A DNA stretch of 64,000 bases, from the NCBI RefSeq assembly GCF_029946505.1, contig NZ_JARZHG010000019.1, positions 62,001 to 126,000 on the forward strand. Reading direction: 5' to 3'. The position numbers and the translations under genes were made by a program. Below the pieces are notes generated by a model. It was not told the origin of the DNA. It saw only the letters and a list, made by a program, of their open reading frames with translations, and did no database searches. The DNA is from Polyangium sp. y55x31 (GTDB taxonomy: Bacteria; Myxococcota_A; Polyangia; Polyangiales; Polyangiaceae). This document shows positions 25,947 through 39,152 of the stretch, piece by piece. The number at the start of each line of letters is the position of its first letter. The first letter of the stretch is position 1.

Positions 25947-26350
25947 GGCTCGCTGCTCGGGCCGGAGGTATAGCCACGTGGTCGCTTGAGCGATAGCGCT
26001 CGAGGGAACCACGTTGGCAGCCGTGAGGCCGACGAGGACGACGCGGCGGCACCCTCGCCGCTGGCGCCCGTCACGCCTGCGGCCGAGGGCGCGTCGCTTC
26101 CGACGGGTGGGTAGGCTGCCGGGGACGGTTCGAGAGGGACGCGCGCCGCGGGCGAAGGGGCGCGCGGCACACGTGACCGGGAGGCGGCATGCGTCGCGGC
26201 GAGCCCGCGGTGCTTCCCGAGGGCGGGGATGTCGGGGGGGAGCGCGTAGGGCTCCGGTGGCGGATCGGGCTTTTGGCAACGGCGGTTCGTCGGCAGGCCA
26301 CGCCTCGAATACGCCGCGCGGAGACGCATCTTTCAAGGTAGGCTTCCCCC
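25947..26350. other. Gene-free stretch, possibly decayed minus-strand coding
   Basis: The minus strand has a Pro/Ala/Ser-rich frame (25886-26329) with high-GC codon third positions, including CQKPDPPPEPYALPPDIPAL. It could be the linker of a lost lipoprotein or kinase, but it has no proper start or domain. No repeat was recognised. The promoter of the acetyltransferase gene should be near 26300-26350. Confidence 0.3.
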
Positions 26351-26890
26351 ATGCCTCCGCCCATCACCTTCCGCGCCCTCACCGAGGCCGATCTCCCCTT
26401 GATGCACGCCTGGCTCACGCGGCCCCACGTCGCCGAATGGTGGCAGCCCACGCCGACCCTCGACGAGCTCCGCGATGATTACCTCCCGAGCGTCGGAGCC
26501 GCCGACACCTCGCCGCTCGACGCCGAGAGCGGCACCATTCCGTACTTCGCGTGCGAGGATGGAAAGCCGTTCGGCTTCATCCAGGCCTATCGTGTCATGG
26601 CGAGCCAGGCCGACGGCTGGTGGCTCGACGAGACGGACCCGTGCGCGCTCGGCATCGACCAGTTCATCGCCGACGCCGATCGTATCGGCAAAGGCCTCGG
26701 CACCCGCATGATCCGCGCGTTTCTCGAATTCCTGTTCGCCGACCCGCGCGTGACCAAGGTGCAGACCGATCCGGAACCGACGAATGGCCGCGCGGTGGCG
26801 TGTTATCGGAAAGCGGGCTTCCGCGACGTGTCGGTGATCGAGACGCCGGATGGCCAGGCGCTCTTGATGATCGCCCACCGCGGCGCCTGA
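26351..26890 (+). CDS. AAC(6')-like GNAT acetyltransferase
   Basis: A 179-residue GNAT-fold N-acetyltransferase. The sequence follows the pattern of AAC(6')-Ib/AacA4 aminoglycoside acetyltransferases along its length: HVAEWW near residue 26, DDYLPSV, ADGWWLDETDPCALGIDQFI, the acetyl-CoA loop GKGLGTRMIRAFLEFLF, VTKVQTDPEPTNGRAVACYR and KAGFRDV. By analogy it could acetylate the 6-prime amine of aminoglycosides, but enzymes of this shape also modify other amines. It stands between unrelated genes with no integron or transposon signs, so it looks chromosomal and native. Confidence 0.85.
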   Translation: MPPPITFRALTEADLPLMHAWLTRPHVAEWWQPTPTLDELRDDYLPSVGAADTSPLDAESGTIPYFACEDGKPFGFIQAYRVMASQADGWWLDETDPCALGIDQFIADADRIGKGLGTRMIRAFLEFLFADPRVTKVQTDPEPTNGRAVACYRKAGFRDVSVIETPDGQALLMIAHRGA

Positions 26891-26916
26891 GCCGGGTCCG
26901 CTCGATGGGGCGTCGA

Positions 26917-27354
26917 TCAGGGGATCGAGGGGGCTTTCGCGCGGGGGGCGGGGGGCGCGCGCCGTTCGGCCTCGATCCACGCGCGCGCCTCGCGCTCGTT
27001 CGCGAGGAAGACGAACGGCACGTGGGTCTTGTGGCGCCAGAACAGCCGCACGGCCTTGAGGGCCAGCGTCGCGAGCACCCGCTGCGAAAAGCCGCCGCCG
27101 ATGAGCACGATCCCGCGCAGATACGCGCGGGCGTCCCGCTCCGAGAGCAGGCGCCGGGCCTCCGGCGCGATGCCGTCGAGGTCCGTGAGGTCGACGAGCC
27201 AGAAAATCGGGCCCCGCTTGCCGTGAAGCTCGATCACGTCGAGCGCCGTCGCGAACTCGTCGCGGGAGATGGGGCCGACGGCGATGGTGTGAAGGAGATC
27301 GGGCGCCTCGAAACGGTGGCGGTGCGCGCCGACGCGCTCCCAGGTATCATCCAT
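26917..27354 (-). CDS. SpoIIAA/STAS-like protein
   Basis: A 145-residue soluble protein. The pattern of strands and helices (LLHTIAVGPISRDEFATALD, GPIFWLVDLTDLDGI, YLRGIVLIGGGF, THVPFVFLANEREARAWIEA) fits the SpoIIAA-like family related to STAS domains. It has an Ala/Pro-rich basic tail. No catalytic residues are evident. It diverges from the membrane protein gene at 27420 with about 65 bp between the starts. Function unknown. Confidence 0.65.
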   Translation of the reverse strand: MDDTWERVGAHRHRFEAPDLLHTIAVGPISRDEFATALDVIELHGKRGPIFWLVDLTDLDGIAPEARRLLSERDARAYLRGIVLIGGGFSQRVLATLALKAVRLFWRHKTHVPFVFLANEREARAWIEAERRAPPAPRAKAPSIP

Positions 27355-27419
27355 GCCGCTCCACCTCCATCCTTCGTTCCCGGCATGAGCGCAAGTCCAT
27401 CCAGGATGAGCTCCAGGAA

Positions 27420-28328
27420 ATGACGCATTTTGCCTTTATTTTCGCACGCCACCTCGTTCCCATCGCCGCCGCGCTCGCCGCCGTACCCCCGACGCGGTCC
27501 TCGTGGCTGCTCGCCGGCGCCGCGCTCGCGAGCGCCGGGATCCCCCGCAACGCGGGCAAGGTGGTCAGCGCCGTTTCCTCCGGCAAGCCCGTCGATCGAG
27601 GCGCCCTCGTCCTCTTGCTCGGCGCCTCCGTCCTGACGCTCGCGCTCGGCGCCGCGGGCTTCTTCCAGGTGCCCGATGCTTCGGCCGTGGCCCTTCCCAC
27701 GGCGCTCCTCGGGATCGTCGCGCTCGGCGCTTCCCTGTTCGGGTTGAGCGGTGGACCATCGCTCGTCGAGACGGCCGCGGCGGCGGCGCCCACGCCGGAA
27801 GAGCAGGCGATCCTGTACCCGCAAGGCGGCGTCCCCATCGGCGAGCCGACGAACCTCACCGCGGGTCAGCAATGGGAGCGGGACCGGGTCGTCGAGCAGG
27901 TGAACACGCGCGGCCAGGTCGCCGCCATCGGATACGTCGCGGGGCTCGTGATCGAGTCGTCCGCCGCGCTCTTCGCGGCGATGTTGTTCGCCGCGATCAT
28001 GGTCGCCTCCGGGGCGCCGTCGTTCTGGGCCTGGGAAGGGGCCGGCGCGTTCGCGCTCGCGTTCGCCGCCGCGGGCGCCGCCGTCGCGCGGATGTCTTCC
28101 GCCGACGAGGGGGAGCCCCTCACGGCCTTCGGCGGCGTGCTGCTCATCGCCTTCATCGCGATTGCAGTCGCGGTGGCGAACGGGTGGACCGTCATGCTCT
28201 CGGGCGCCCCGATGGTCGTGCTCTCGATGCTCATCACCATCATCAAGCCCGCCCGCCATCGCCGCGTGGTGGACGTGATTCTCTGCCTCGTCGCGATTGC
28301 GACGGGCGTCGGGGTCGCCTATTTCTGA
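27420..28328 (+). CDS. Polytopic membrane protein, unknown
   Basis: A 302-residue integral membrane protein with about seven hydrophobic segments. A hydrophilic loop at about 121-155 (EEQAILYPQGGVPIGEPTNL, then QQWERDRVVEQVNTRG) splits it into an N-terminal group of helices and a C-terminal group of four or five. No transport or enzymatic motif is seen. The lipoprotein gene at 28414 follows after about 85 bp on the same strand and may be co-transcribed. Confidence 0.65.
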   Translation: MTHFAFIFARHLVPIAAALAAVPPTRSSWLLAGAALASAGIPRNAGKVVSAVSSGKPVDRGALVLLLGASVLTLALGAAGFFQVPDASAVALPTALLGIVALGASLFGLSGGPSLVETAAAAAPTPEEQAILYPQGGVPIGEPTNLTAGQQWERDRVVEQVNTRGQVAAIGYVAGLVIESSAALFAAMLFAAIMVASGAPSFWAWEGAGAFALAFAAAGAAVARMSSADEGEPLTAFGGVLLIAFIAIAVAVANGWTVMLSGAPMVVLSMLITIIKPARHRRVVDVILCLVAIATGVGVAYF

Positions 28329-28413
28329 GGCATCCGGCCTGGCCTTTCCTCGAGCCGCGCGCCCCCCGCAATTCGGGCTTGCTTCGAGCTCAAAGGTTCA
28401 GGAACATGTCTCC

Positions 28414-30132
28414 ATGCGTACCCTTGCTTTCACCGGATTGCTTTTCCTCTCGTCCTCGCTCCTCGCCTGCGGCGGGGGCGGCTCCCCCGGCAGCGGCGCG
28501 GGCTCCGGGGATCCTCCGACGGATCCCGCGCTCGACGCGGTCATCCAGGAAGGCCTGAAGGCGTTCCGCAAGCCGGGCGTGCGCGGGCCTTGCGCCGGTT
28601 GCCACGCGCCCGACGGGATCGATATCGCGTCGATCGACTACGACGAGGCCACGATTCGCCGCAGGGCCGAGGCGGATCAGGTCGGCGCCGGGGAGACGGA
28701 CGCGATCGTGGCCATGATCGAGGCGCTGCGGAAAAAACACGCGATCGTCCCGGTCTCGCGGACGGCTTTCCGGCCGTACCAGCCCGGCGGCGAGGTGCTC
28801 GGCGAGCTGCCGCCCGAGGGCGAGATGGATTCGTACGAGCGGCGTGAGGCGCGTGATCGCGTGTTTCTCGCGTCCCTCGAAGAGCAGAAGCTGAAGGTCC
28901 TCGACGGCATGGTCGACAGCATCGAAAAAGCCGAGGCGGCGGCGGACGAGCTCGACGCGATCGACCTCCGCAAGCTCCGCGTGGGCATCCCCTTCGATCG
29001 CTGGTCGGAGGATCCCTTCAACACGCCGGCCGGCCTTCCGCCTTTCGAAAGCGTGGCCGAGTGGATCCCGTGGCACGCGCAGCGGCCGATCATGGGATTG
29101 GAGGAGGACTGGTACACGATCGTCGACGAATACCTCGCCGATCCGGCCGACGAGGCGAAGTTCTGGCGATTCTACGACGCCATCGACGAGATGACCGAGC
29201 CCGACCCCTGGAACGGCGGCGCCGACGAGCCCGGGATCGCCTGGAACCGTGAGAAATGGAAGAGCGTGCAGATCGCGCAGCACATGCTCTTCCGCATGAA
29301 GACGGACGAATACCCGGACGTCTGGCACGGATCCGATCCGCCGAGCGCGACCGCTGGGCCCACGGAGTCGGCGCGTAACCGCGCCATCGATCGCAACCCG
29401 ATCTGGCACGTGGGCGACATCATCCGGGTGAACCCCCTGCATTGCACGGGCGCGAGCACCTGCATCGAGCTGCCCGATTTCGCCGACGTGCCCGAGGACG
29501 AGGACATCCGCGAGCTGCAGACCGACGTGATCCAGCAATCGTGGTTCTGGACCGCGTGGGAATACGACGCGCCCCTGCTCATCGCCGGCAATGGCATCCC
29601 CTCGATCGACGGCGACTATTTCCTGTCGACGCTGATGAACCGTTATGCGATCCACCACGGCTTCTTGATGGCGAAGGGGATGGTCGCGAAGGCGCGCGCG
29701 CCGCTCGGCTGGCTCAACGCGAAGGCGCCGGACCGCGATCGGAACAAGGAGGATTACAACGCGGCGGGACACGGCCAATGGGCGAGCCCGCGGCCGTTCC
29801 TCCTCACGCGCCAGCTCGAAGGGACGCGGCACGTCGTGGCCGATCCGGCGCGGCAGCCGGCGCATACACGTTTGGTGACGAACGCGATCCGGATGGGGCT
29901 TTACCTGATGAAAAAGGAGCTCGACGCGCCGAACCCGACGGTCTTCGACAAGGAGAGCACGATCAAGAAGCTCGAGATCCTGAAGAGCTGGTTCCACGAC
30001 GGCGAGTGGGACGATCCGCTCTACAACACGGGCATCGATCCGCTCATCGACGAGCTCGTGGGCAAGGTCTCTGCCGCGACGGAGAGCAAGGACCCGAGCA
30101 TTCAGTTCCCGGACGCGAGCGACATCCAGTAG
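28414..30132 (+). CDS. Large lipoprotein with a single c-type haem motif
   Basis: A 572-residue predicted lipoprotein: signal peptide with lipobox SSLLACGG, then a Gly-rich linker. A c-type haem-binding motif, CAGCH (in RGPCAGCHAPDGIDIASIDY, about residue 61-80), follows. The long C-terminal part is acidic and Trp-rich (for example RWSEDPFNTPAGLPPFESVA, FLMAKGMVAKARAPLGWLNA) and has no catalytic motif I know. Its role may be electron transfer or oxidation of an extracellular substrate in the periplasm or on the surface. The ATG at 28414 is chosen because the signal peptide begins there. Confidence 0.75.
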   Translation: MRTLAFTGLLFLSSSLLACGGGGSPGSGAGSGDPPTDPALDAVIQEGLKAFRKPGVRGPCAGCHAPDGIDIASIDYDEATIRRRAEADQVGAGETDAIVAMIEALRKKHAIVPVSRTAFRPYQPGGEVLGELPPEGEMDSYERREARDRVFLASLEEQKLKVLDGMVDSIEKAEAAADELDAIDLRKLRVGIPFDRWSEDPFNTPAGLPPFESVAEWIPWHAQRPIMGLEEDWYTIVDEYLADPADEAKFWRFYDAIDEMTEPDPWNGGADEPGIAWNREKWKSVQIAQHMLFRMKTDEYPDVWHGSDPPSATAGPTESARNRAIDRNPIWHVGDIIRVNPLHCTGASTCIELPDFADVPEDEDIRELQTDVIQQSWFWTAWEYDAPLLIAGNGIPSIDGDYFLSTLMNRYAIHHGFLMAKGMVAKARAPLGWLNAKAPDRDRNKEDYNAAGHGQWASPRPFLLTRQLEGTRHVVADPARQPAHTRLVTNAIRMGLYLMKKELDAPNPTVFDKESTIKKLEILKSWFHDGEWDDPLYNTGIDPLIDELVGKVSAATESKDPSIQFPDASDIQ

Positions 30133-30220
30133 CTCGCCGGCGATCCAGTACGACACGAATTGCGGCGTGGGGCTCCCCGCGATCCGGACGGAGCTTTAGG
30201 CTCCGGCCAGGGGGGCATTC

Positions 30221-30577
30221 ATGAAACACGATACCATGGAGCGTTTGTCGCGGATGGGGCGCGGCCTTCTGGTCGCCTCGGGCCTCGTCCTCGGGAGCGG
30301 CTGCGTCGCGGATAACGCGGAGAGTGAGGACACGCCTCCGGCGACGGGCACGCCGGCGGCTCGGGTGGCGGAGAACGCCGTGTCCACGCCGCCGAACTGT
30401 CGGGGCGCGGAGGGCCGGGCCTGGAGGCTCACCCGGAGCCCGATCGGGTATTGCTCGTACGCGGTCCCCGTGTACGACCCGCGCACCTGGATCTCGGCGG
30501 GCCCCTTGCCCTCCTGCGCGTCGCTCTGGCGCAAGCTCCGCTGCGTGTACGGGCCCCGCGTCCGTATCGGGCCGTAG
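30221..30577 (+). CDS. Small predicted lipoprotein
   Basis: A 118-residue protein with a signal peptide and lipobox (GLVLGSGCVAD). The mature part is short and has four further cysteines (NCRGAEG, GYCSYAVP, LPSCASLW, RKLRCVYG), likely two disulfides. An in-frame ATG at the fifth codon is also possible. Function unknown. It follows the haem lipoprotein gene by about 90 bp on the same strand. Confidence 0.6.
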   Translation: MKHDTMERLSRMGRGLLVASGLVLGSGCVADNAESEDTPPATGTPAARVAENAVSTPPNCRGAEGRAWRLTRSPIGYCSYAVPVYDPRTWISAGPLPSCASLWRKLRCVYGPRVRIGP

Positions 30578-30612
30578 ACGTCGCGCGATTTTCTCCCGTA
30601 CACTCCGCATCC

Positions 30613-31332
30613 ATGCCTCGCACGTGGATGTCTCCGCGCCAAACCTCGGCCGCGTCCCTCGCCGGGTTCGCGGCGGCCGCCGCGATCGTGAGCGTGGCGG
30701 CCCCGGCACGGGCGGAGCTGCCGGATGTCGAAGATCGCCAGTATGGCCTCGGCAGCGTGAACATGTTCCTCCGGTACGCGCAGGCCCGTGATCCCGAGGC
30801 GGTGCACGATCTGTCGGGCCTTTTCATGGGCGGGCTCTCCGCGCGTGCCCTGTATGGAAAGCGATTCGCTTATGCGTTTGGCCTGGGGATCGAGTTCGGC
30901 GCCGGCGGGGCGCCGGGATTCGGGTTCGGGTTCGAGCTGTATCCGGCCGGCGTCGCGGTCGCGATCGGGCCGTCGGGGTATTTCGGCGTCTTCGGCGGGA
31001 TCGGCGTGAACGGCGTGACGGCGCGCGTGCCCATGACGCTCGTGCTCCCGGCCGAAGTGCGGCTCGAGCTCGACGTGACGAAACGCGCGCGGCTCGGGGC
31101 GCTCTTCGCGGTCGGCTGGACCCCGACGAACGACGTGCGGCAGAGCAGCGCGGGGCTGATCCCGTTCGTCGACGAGAACACGATGGCCCTCACGGCGCGG
31201 TTCGGCAAGACGTTCGAGCGATACGGCTCGATGATGGGCCGCGGGTATTTCTTTCGCCTCGAGCGGCGCGAGCAGATGCGGACCGTTTTTCTCGGGCTCG
31301 CGTTCGGCTGGGAACTCGAAACGGCGAATTGA
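30613..31332 (+). CDS. Exported protein, possibly an outer-membrane beta-barrel
   Basis: A 239-residue exported protein. The chosen ATG gives a clear signal peptide ending in PARA before ELPDVEDRQY. The mature protein is rich in Gly and aromatic residues with alternating strands (FAYAFGLGIEFGAGGAPGFG, GYFGVFGGIGVNGVTA, LRLELDV-like segments) and ends in FLGLAFGWELETAN, which suggests an outer-membrane barrel or surface protein. No family recognised. It converges on the DUF3750-like gene with the stops adjacent. Confidence 0.65.
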   Translation: MPRTWMSPRQTSAASLAGFAAAAAIVSVAAPARAELPDVEDRQYGLGSVNMFLRYAQARDPEAVHDLSGLFMGGLSARALYGKRFAYAFGLGIEFGAGGAPGFGFGFELYPAGVAVAIGPSGYFGVFGGIGVNGVTARVPMTLVLPAEVRLELDVTKRARLGALFAVGWTPTNDVRQSSAGLIPFVDENTMALTARFGKTFERYGSMMGRGYFFRLERREQMRTVFLGLAFGWELETAN

Positions 31333-32022
31333 TTACCGATCGTCGAAGCCGAGCCGGCCCGGGTTGACGGGCAAGATCAAAGCCGGCGGCCACCAATCGA
31401 CGCCGATCGTGAGGCCGAGGACGTGCAGCTCCACGCCCTCCGTCAGGCCGAGCTTCACGCCCGCGATCCACGTGTCGAACTGCACGCCCGTGCCGCCGCT
31501 CGTCAGCGATACGCCGATCGGACCCCGATAATCCTTGCCGATGGCCGTCGACGGCAGGTCGATCGGGATGTCGCAGCGCCGGAGCATCTGATCGACGTAG
31601 GTATTGCTGTTCGGGCCGGGCATCGGCCAGTAATCGGGGTGCTCCTCGTTGTACCGCGGCGTCTCCTCGTCGAGGCATTCCACGATTTTCTGGATCGAGC
31701 CCCGATCCTTCTCGACGATGCCATGCAAAGCCACGTCCCCCTCGCCGAAATAGTCCAGCGGCCGCGACGTCGTGTCCTTGAATGCGCGCGAGAGGAGCTC
31801 GTACCGGAGCAGCGGGCGGCCCCGATCCGCGACGTTCGCGACGATCCACGCGTGCCGCGCCACCATCGTGATCGGCTCGGGCATCTCGCCGCTGAGCACG
31901 GCGACGTAAGGCTTGTCCGCGGGCGGCAAGGTGGTCGGGCGCCGCAGGACGACACATCCGGCGCTCGACGTGAGCGCGGCCGCGGCGAGCACGGCGTGGG
32001 CGAGGAGGCGGGTTTGGTTCAC
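31333..32022 (-). CDS. DUF3750-like predicted lipoprotein
   Basis: A 229-residue protein beginning at a GTG that overlaps the thiM stop by 4 bp (GTGA). The N-terminus (LAHAVLAAAALTSSAGCVVL) is a signal peptide with lipobox SSAGC. The body carries HAWIVANV near the start, then YWPMPGPNSNTYVDQML and LPSTAIGKDYRG, the conserved core of the DUF3750 family. That family is widespread but of unknown function. Translational coupling to thiM is clear from the overlap, although no functional link to thiamine is known. Confidence 0.78.
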   Translation of the reverse strand: MNQTRLLAHAVLAAAALTSSAGCVVLRRPTTLPPADKPYVAVLSGEMPEPITMVARHAWIVANVADRGRPLLRYELLSRAFKDTTSRPLDYFGEGDVALHGIVEKDRGSIQKIVECLDEETPRYNEEHPDYWPMPGPNSNTYVDQMLRRCDIPIDLPSTAIGKDYRGPIGVSLTSGGTGVQFDTWIAGVKLGLTEGVELHVLGLTIGVDWWPPALILPVNPGRLGFDDR

Positions 32023-32816
32023 ACGAACCTCACGCGCGCGAGGGCGACCTCGTCGAGCTGATAGAGGGCGTCGAGCAGGTTCATTTGCAGGCTGCCGGGG
32101 CCTTGGCTGCGCTCCGCGGCGATCTCGCCCGCGACGCCGAGCACGGCCATGGCGTGTGCGGCGGCGACGAGCGGATCGGGCTCCACCGCGAGGAAGGCCC
32201 CGACGAGCGCGCTCGCCGTGCATCCGAGGCCCGTCACCCGCGGCATCATGGGATGGCCGTTGCGGACGCCGAGCAGCTTTTCGCCGTCGGTCACGTAATC
32301 GACGGCCCCGCTCACCACGACCACGCATTTGTAGGTCTGCGCGAGCTGGCGCGCCGGCTCGATCGCGGCTTGGGATGGATCGGTGCTGTCGACGCCGCGG
32401 GTGACCTTCGAGCTCACGGCCGCGAGGGCGAGGACCTCGGAGGCGTTTGCCCGGATGACCGTGGGCCCGATCTGGGCGAGCTGATCCGAGACGCGTGTCC
32501 GGAGCGGCGTCGCGCCGACCCCGACCGGATCGAGCACCCAGGGTTTGTCGAGCTCGTTCGCGCGCGTGGCGCAGAGCCGCATCGCCGTGCTCCAGGGCGA
32601 CGAGAGCGTCCCGATGTTGATCACGAGCGACGACGCGATGGCCACGAAGTCCTCGACCTCCTCGGCCGCGTGCACCATCGCCGGCGCGGCGCCGAGCGCG
32701 AGGAGGGCGTTCGCCGTGGTGTTCATCACGACGTAATTGGTGATGTTGTGCACGAGCGGTCGGGTCGCTCGGACCTTCCGCACCGATTCCCAGACTGCGC
32801 CCGCGTGATTCTCCAT
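32019..32816 (-). CDS. thiM: Hydroxyethylthiazole kinase
   Basis: A 265-residue ribokinase-fold enzyme that phosphorylates the thiazole alcohol for thiamine salvage. Family motifs are RPLVHNITNYVVMNTTANAL, PAMVHAAEEVEDF, LDPVGVGATPLRT and VIRANASEVLAL, with the ATP/Mg region in VTGLGCTASALVGAFLA. Length and motif order are normal. The downstream lipoprotein gene overlaps it by 4 bp. The 56-bp space to the serine dehydratase gene is too short for a TPP riboswitch, and I see no such element. Confidence 0.95.
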   Translation of the reverse strand: MENHAGAVWESVRKVRATRPLVHNITNYVVMNTTANALLALGAAPAMVHAAEEVEDFVAIASSLVINIGTLSSPWSTAMRLCATRANELDKPWVLDPVGVGATPLRTRVSDQLAQIGPTVIRANASEVLALAAVSSKVTRGVDSTDPSQAAIEPARQLAQTYKCVVVVSGAVDYVTDGEKLLGVRNGHPMMPRVTGLGCTASALVGAFLAVEPDPLVAAAHAMAVLGVAGEIAAERSQGPGSLQMNLLDALYQLDEVALARVRFV

Positions 32817-32872
32817 GGCTCGCCCCCTGCTCGAAGGGCCGATATTCTGGACAACCGGGGGCGTCTGTCAAC

Positions 32873-34297
32873 CTAGCATTCGGGAATGCCCACGCTCACG
32901 TCGATCGTCGTGTCGACGGGCGCTTCGAGGACGTTGACCGCGAGGCCGCCGCGCGCGGTCTCCTTGTACTTCTCCTTCATGTCGGCGCCGGTGTCCCGCA
33001 TCGTCTTGATGACCTTGTCGAGGGCGACGAAATGGCGGCCGTCGCCGCGCAGCGAGAGGCGCGCGGCCTGGATGGCCTTGATGGCGGCCATCGCGTTGCG
33101 CTCGATGCACGGCACCTGCACGAGGCCGCCGATCGGATCACACGTGAGGCCGAGGTTGTGCTCCATCGCGATCTCGGCCGCGTTCTCCACGTGCGCGGGG
33201 CTGCCGCCGAGGACCTCGCAGAGCGCGCCCGCCGCCATCGAGCAGGCCGATCCCACCTCGCCCTGACAACCCACGTCCGCCCCGCTGATCGAGGCGTTCT
33301 CCTTGTAAAGCAGCCCGATCGCCCCCGCCGTGAGCAAGAACCTGACGACGCCGTCGTCCGTGGAGTGGGGGATGAACCGCCGATAATAATGGAGGACGGC
33401 CGGGATGATCCCCGCCGCGCCGTTCGTCGGGGCCGTGACCACGCGCCCGCCGGCGGCGTTCTCTTCGCTCACCGCGAGCGCGTAGAGGCTCACCCAATCC
33501 ATCGCCGTCAAGGGATCTCGCAGGCCCGCCTCGGGGTTTTCGAGCAGATTCCGGTAAAGCCCCGGCGCGCGCCTTTGCACGCGCAGGCCCCCGGGGAGCG
33601 TGCCCTCCGTGCGCAGGCCGCGCTGCACGCAGGCCTGCATGACCTGCCAGATCCGCAAGAGCCCCGCGCGTGTCTCCGCCTCGGGACGAAAGAGCGACTC
33701 GTTCGCGAGCATCAAGTCGCTGATCGAGCGTCCGTGCGCGGCGCAGGCGGCGAGCAGGTCCGCGGCCGTGCGGAATGGGTGGGGGAAAACGGCCGGCGAG
33801 GCCTCCTTCGGCGCGTCCGCGCCCGCCTCGGGGTCGTCGACCACGAAGCCGCCGCCGACCGAATAATAGACACGCGCGTCGAGGACCTCGCCTTCCGCGT
33901 TCGTCGCGGTGAATCGCATCCCGTTCGGGTGGAACGGCAAGGTTTTCCGGGAGAAGAGGATCTGGGAGGGCAGCGCGAAATCGATCTCTTTGCGGCCGAG
34001 CAGGGCGAGCCGGCCGGTGGACTTCACGGCGCTCACGTACGTCTCGACGCGCTCGACGTCGACCCCGTCCGGCGTCTCGCCGAGCAGGCCGAGGATCACG
34101 GCCTTGTCGCTGCCGTGGCCCTTGCCCGTCGCGCCGAGCGAGCCGAAGAGCTCGGCCTTCACCTTGGCCGTTCGCTCGAACACGCCTCGCTGCTCGAGCC
34201 CCAGGGCGAACGTGCGCGCGGCCCGCATCGGCCCCACGGTGTGCGAGCTCGACGGTCCAATGCCGATCTTGAACAGATCGAAGGTGCTGATGGTCAT
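32873..34297 (-). CDS. sdaA: L-serine ammonia-lyase (L-serine dehydratase)
   Basis: A single-chain iron-sulfur L-serine dehydratase of 474 residues that converts L-serine to pyruvate and ammonia. The beta-domain begins with [19 protein letters not shown]. The alpha-domain has [17 protein letters not shown] and the cluster-binding region [17 protein letters not shown] with further Cys in [20 protein letters not shown]. Length matches fused SdaA/TdcG-type enzymes. Its start at 34297 (MTISTFDLF) faces the hybrid kinase gene across a 336-bp divergent region. Confidence 0.95.
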   Translation of the reverse strand: MTISTFDLFKIGIGPSSSHTVGPMRAARTFALGLEQRGVFERTAKVKAELFGSLGATGKGHGSDKAVILGLLGETPDGVDVERVETYVSAVKSTGRLALLGRKEIDFALPSQILFSRKTLPFHPNGMRFTATNAEGEVLDARVYYSVGGGFVVDDPEAGADAPKEASPAVFPHPFRTAADLLAACAAHGRSISDLMLANESLFRPEAETRAGLLRIWQVMQACVQRGLRTEGTLPGGLRVQRRAPGLYRNLLENPEAGLRDPLTAMDWVSLYALAVSEENAAGGRVVTAPTNGAAGIIPAVLHYYRRFIPHSTDDGVVRFLLTAGAIGLLYKENASISGADVGCQGEVGSACSMAAGALCEVLGGSPAHVENAAEIAMEHNLGLTCDPIGGLVQVPCIERNAMAAIKAIQAARLSLRGDGRHFVALDKVIKTMRDTGADMKEKYKETARGGLAVNVLEAPVDTTIDVSVGIPEC

Positions 34298-34633
34298 CGC
34301 GGGCGGAGTGTACTCCCGTGCGAGGGCGCGTGGTGAGGCGAAGCGCGGGGGGCGCCACCTTGCGCGCGGGCAGGCGGTTCGTCCGGGCCCCGCGTGGCTC
34401 GCCCGTCCGAGGAGCGTAGGCAGGACGACTCCGTCGAGGCGTCGTGTATCCGTGCCAAACCCCTTGTACCACTGAATGGGACGGTGGCGAACGAGACCGA
34501 TAACGTGAAAATGCAGGCAGACGGGATCGACCTGGACGTGATCGCACGATTTCTGAGAAAACCGATGAATCGTCCGGAACAGCTCGCTTTTCCGCGCTAG
34601 CACGGTGGGCGGACGTCCATTAAAGCTGGATTC
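34298..34633. promoter_or_regulatory. Divergent intergenic region between sdaA and the hybrid kinase gene
   Basis: No gene is supported here. The stretch must hold the promoters of the minus-strand sdaA gene and the plus-strand kinase gene. Base composition falls toward the kinase side (34480-34620), which is typical of a promoter area, but no operator or consensus box can be named with confidence. Confidence 0.45.
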
Positions 34634-38521
<3,888 letters not shown>

Positions 38522-38528
38522 CTGCCGC

Positions 38529-39152
38529 CTAAAACGCCGTCCAGAACCGGCTTCGCCTGGCCTGCGCGCTGTGTCGCGCGCCTTCCCCTTCCTTCTTGTC
38601 CGGCCCGAGCGCGACGCCGAGGACGAACGATCCGCGGAAGAAGTATTCGTCCTCTTCGAGCCGCTTCCCCGTCGAGAGCTGCTCCCAGGTGACCCCGTGG
38701 GGCGTGAAATCGACCTGCAAGCCAATCACGAAGAAGTCGAGGATGAACGCCGTGCGGAGGCCGGTGGTGAACGCGACGTCGTGGTTGTCGACGATCTTGT
38801 AATCGGGCACGTTCACCGTCTGGAGATCGAGCGGGAAACGCGCGCCGAAGAAGGGCCGGAGCTCGAAGATGTCGGCGAATTTGATCGACCAGCTCCCGTG
38901 CACGGCCGGCCCGAGGTACCGATACGTGCCGTAGGTGCCTGCATAGTTGACGCCGTAATCGAGCGTGCCGCCCAAGCAGATCGCGTCGAGGAGCCGAAGC
39001 TCGAGCGTGCCGCCGACCCCGGCCTCCGTCCCGGCGCCGCCGTGCACCGTCGCGACGAACCGATGGCCCTTGTCACGGGCCGAAGCCGCGGGCAAGAGCG
39101 CGAAAAAGCCGAGCAGCGCGGACGCGATTTGCGCAAATCGAAGTCGAGTCAT
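38529..39152 (-). CDS. Exported hypothetical protein, barrel-like
   Basis: A 207-residue protein with a signal peptide (FAQIASALLGFFALLPAASA, cleavage after ASA). The mature part has alternating aromatic/Gly strands (LRLLDAICLGGTLDYGVNYA, FELRPFFGARFPLDL, FILDFFVIGLQVDFTPHG) compatible with a small outer-membrane barrel. Its stop is 8 bp from the stop of the hybrid kinase gene on the other strand. No family recognised. Confidence 0.65.
   Translation of the reverse strand: MTRLRFAQIASALLGFFALLPAASARDKGHRFVATVHGGAGTEAGVGGTLELRLLDAICLGGTLDYGVNYAGTYGTYRYLGPAVHGSWSIKFADIFELRPFFGARFPLDLQTVNVPDYKIVDNHDVAFTTGLRTAFILDFFVIGLQVDFTPHGVTWEQLSTGKRLEEDEYFFRGSFVLGVALGPDKKEGEGARHSAQARRSRFWTAF

Noticed and set aside
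25886-26329. Pro/Ala-rich minus-strand gene
   Set aside because: Codon use is plausible but there is no start signal, domain or signal peptide, and it overlaps the end of the hydroxylase gene.
32817-32872. TPP riboswitch upstream of thiM
   Set aside because: Only 56 bp separate thiM from sdaA and no TPP aptamer consensus (CUGAGA, then the ACCUGAUCUGG-like part) can be traced on the minus strand.
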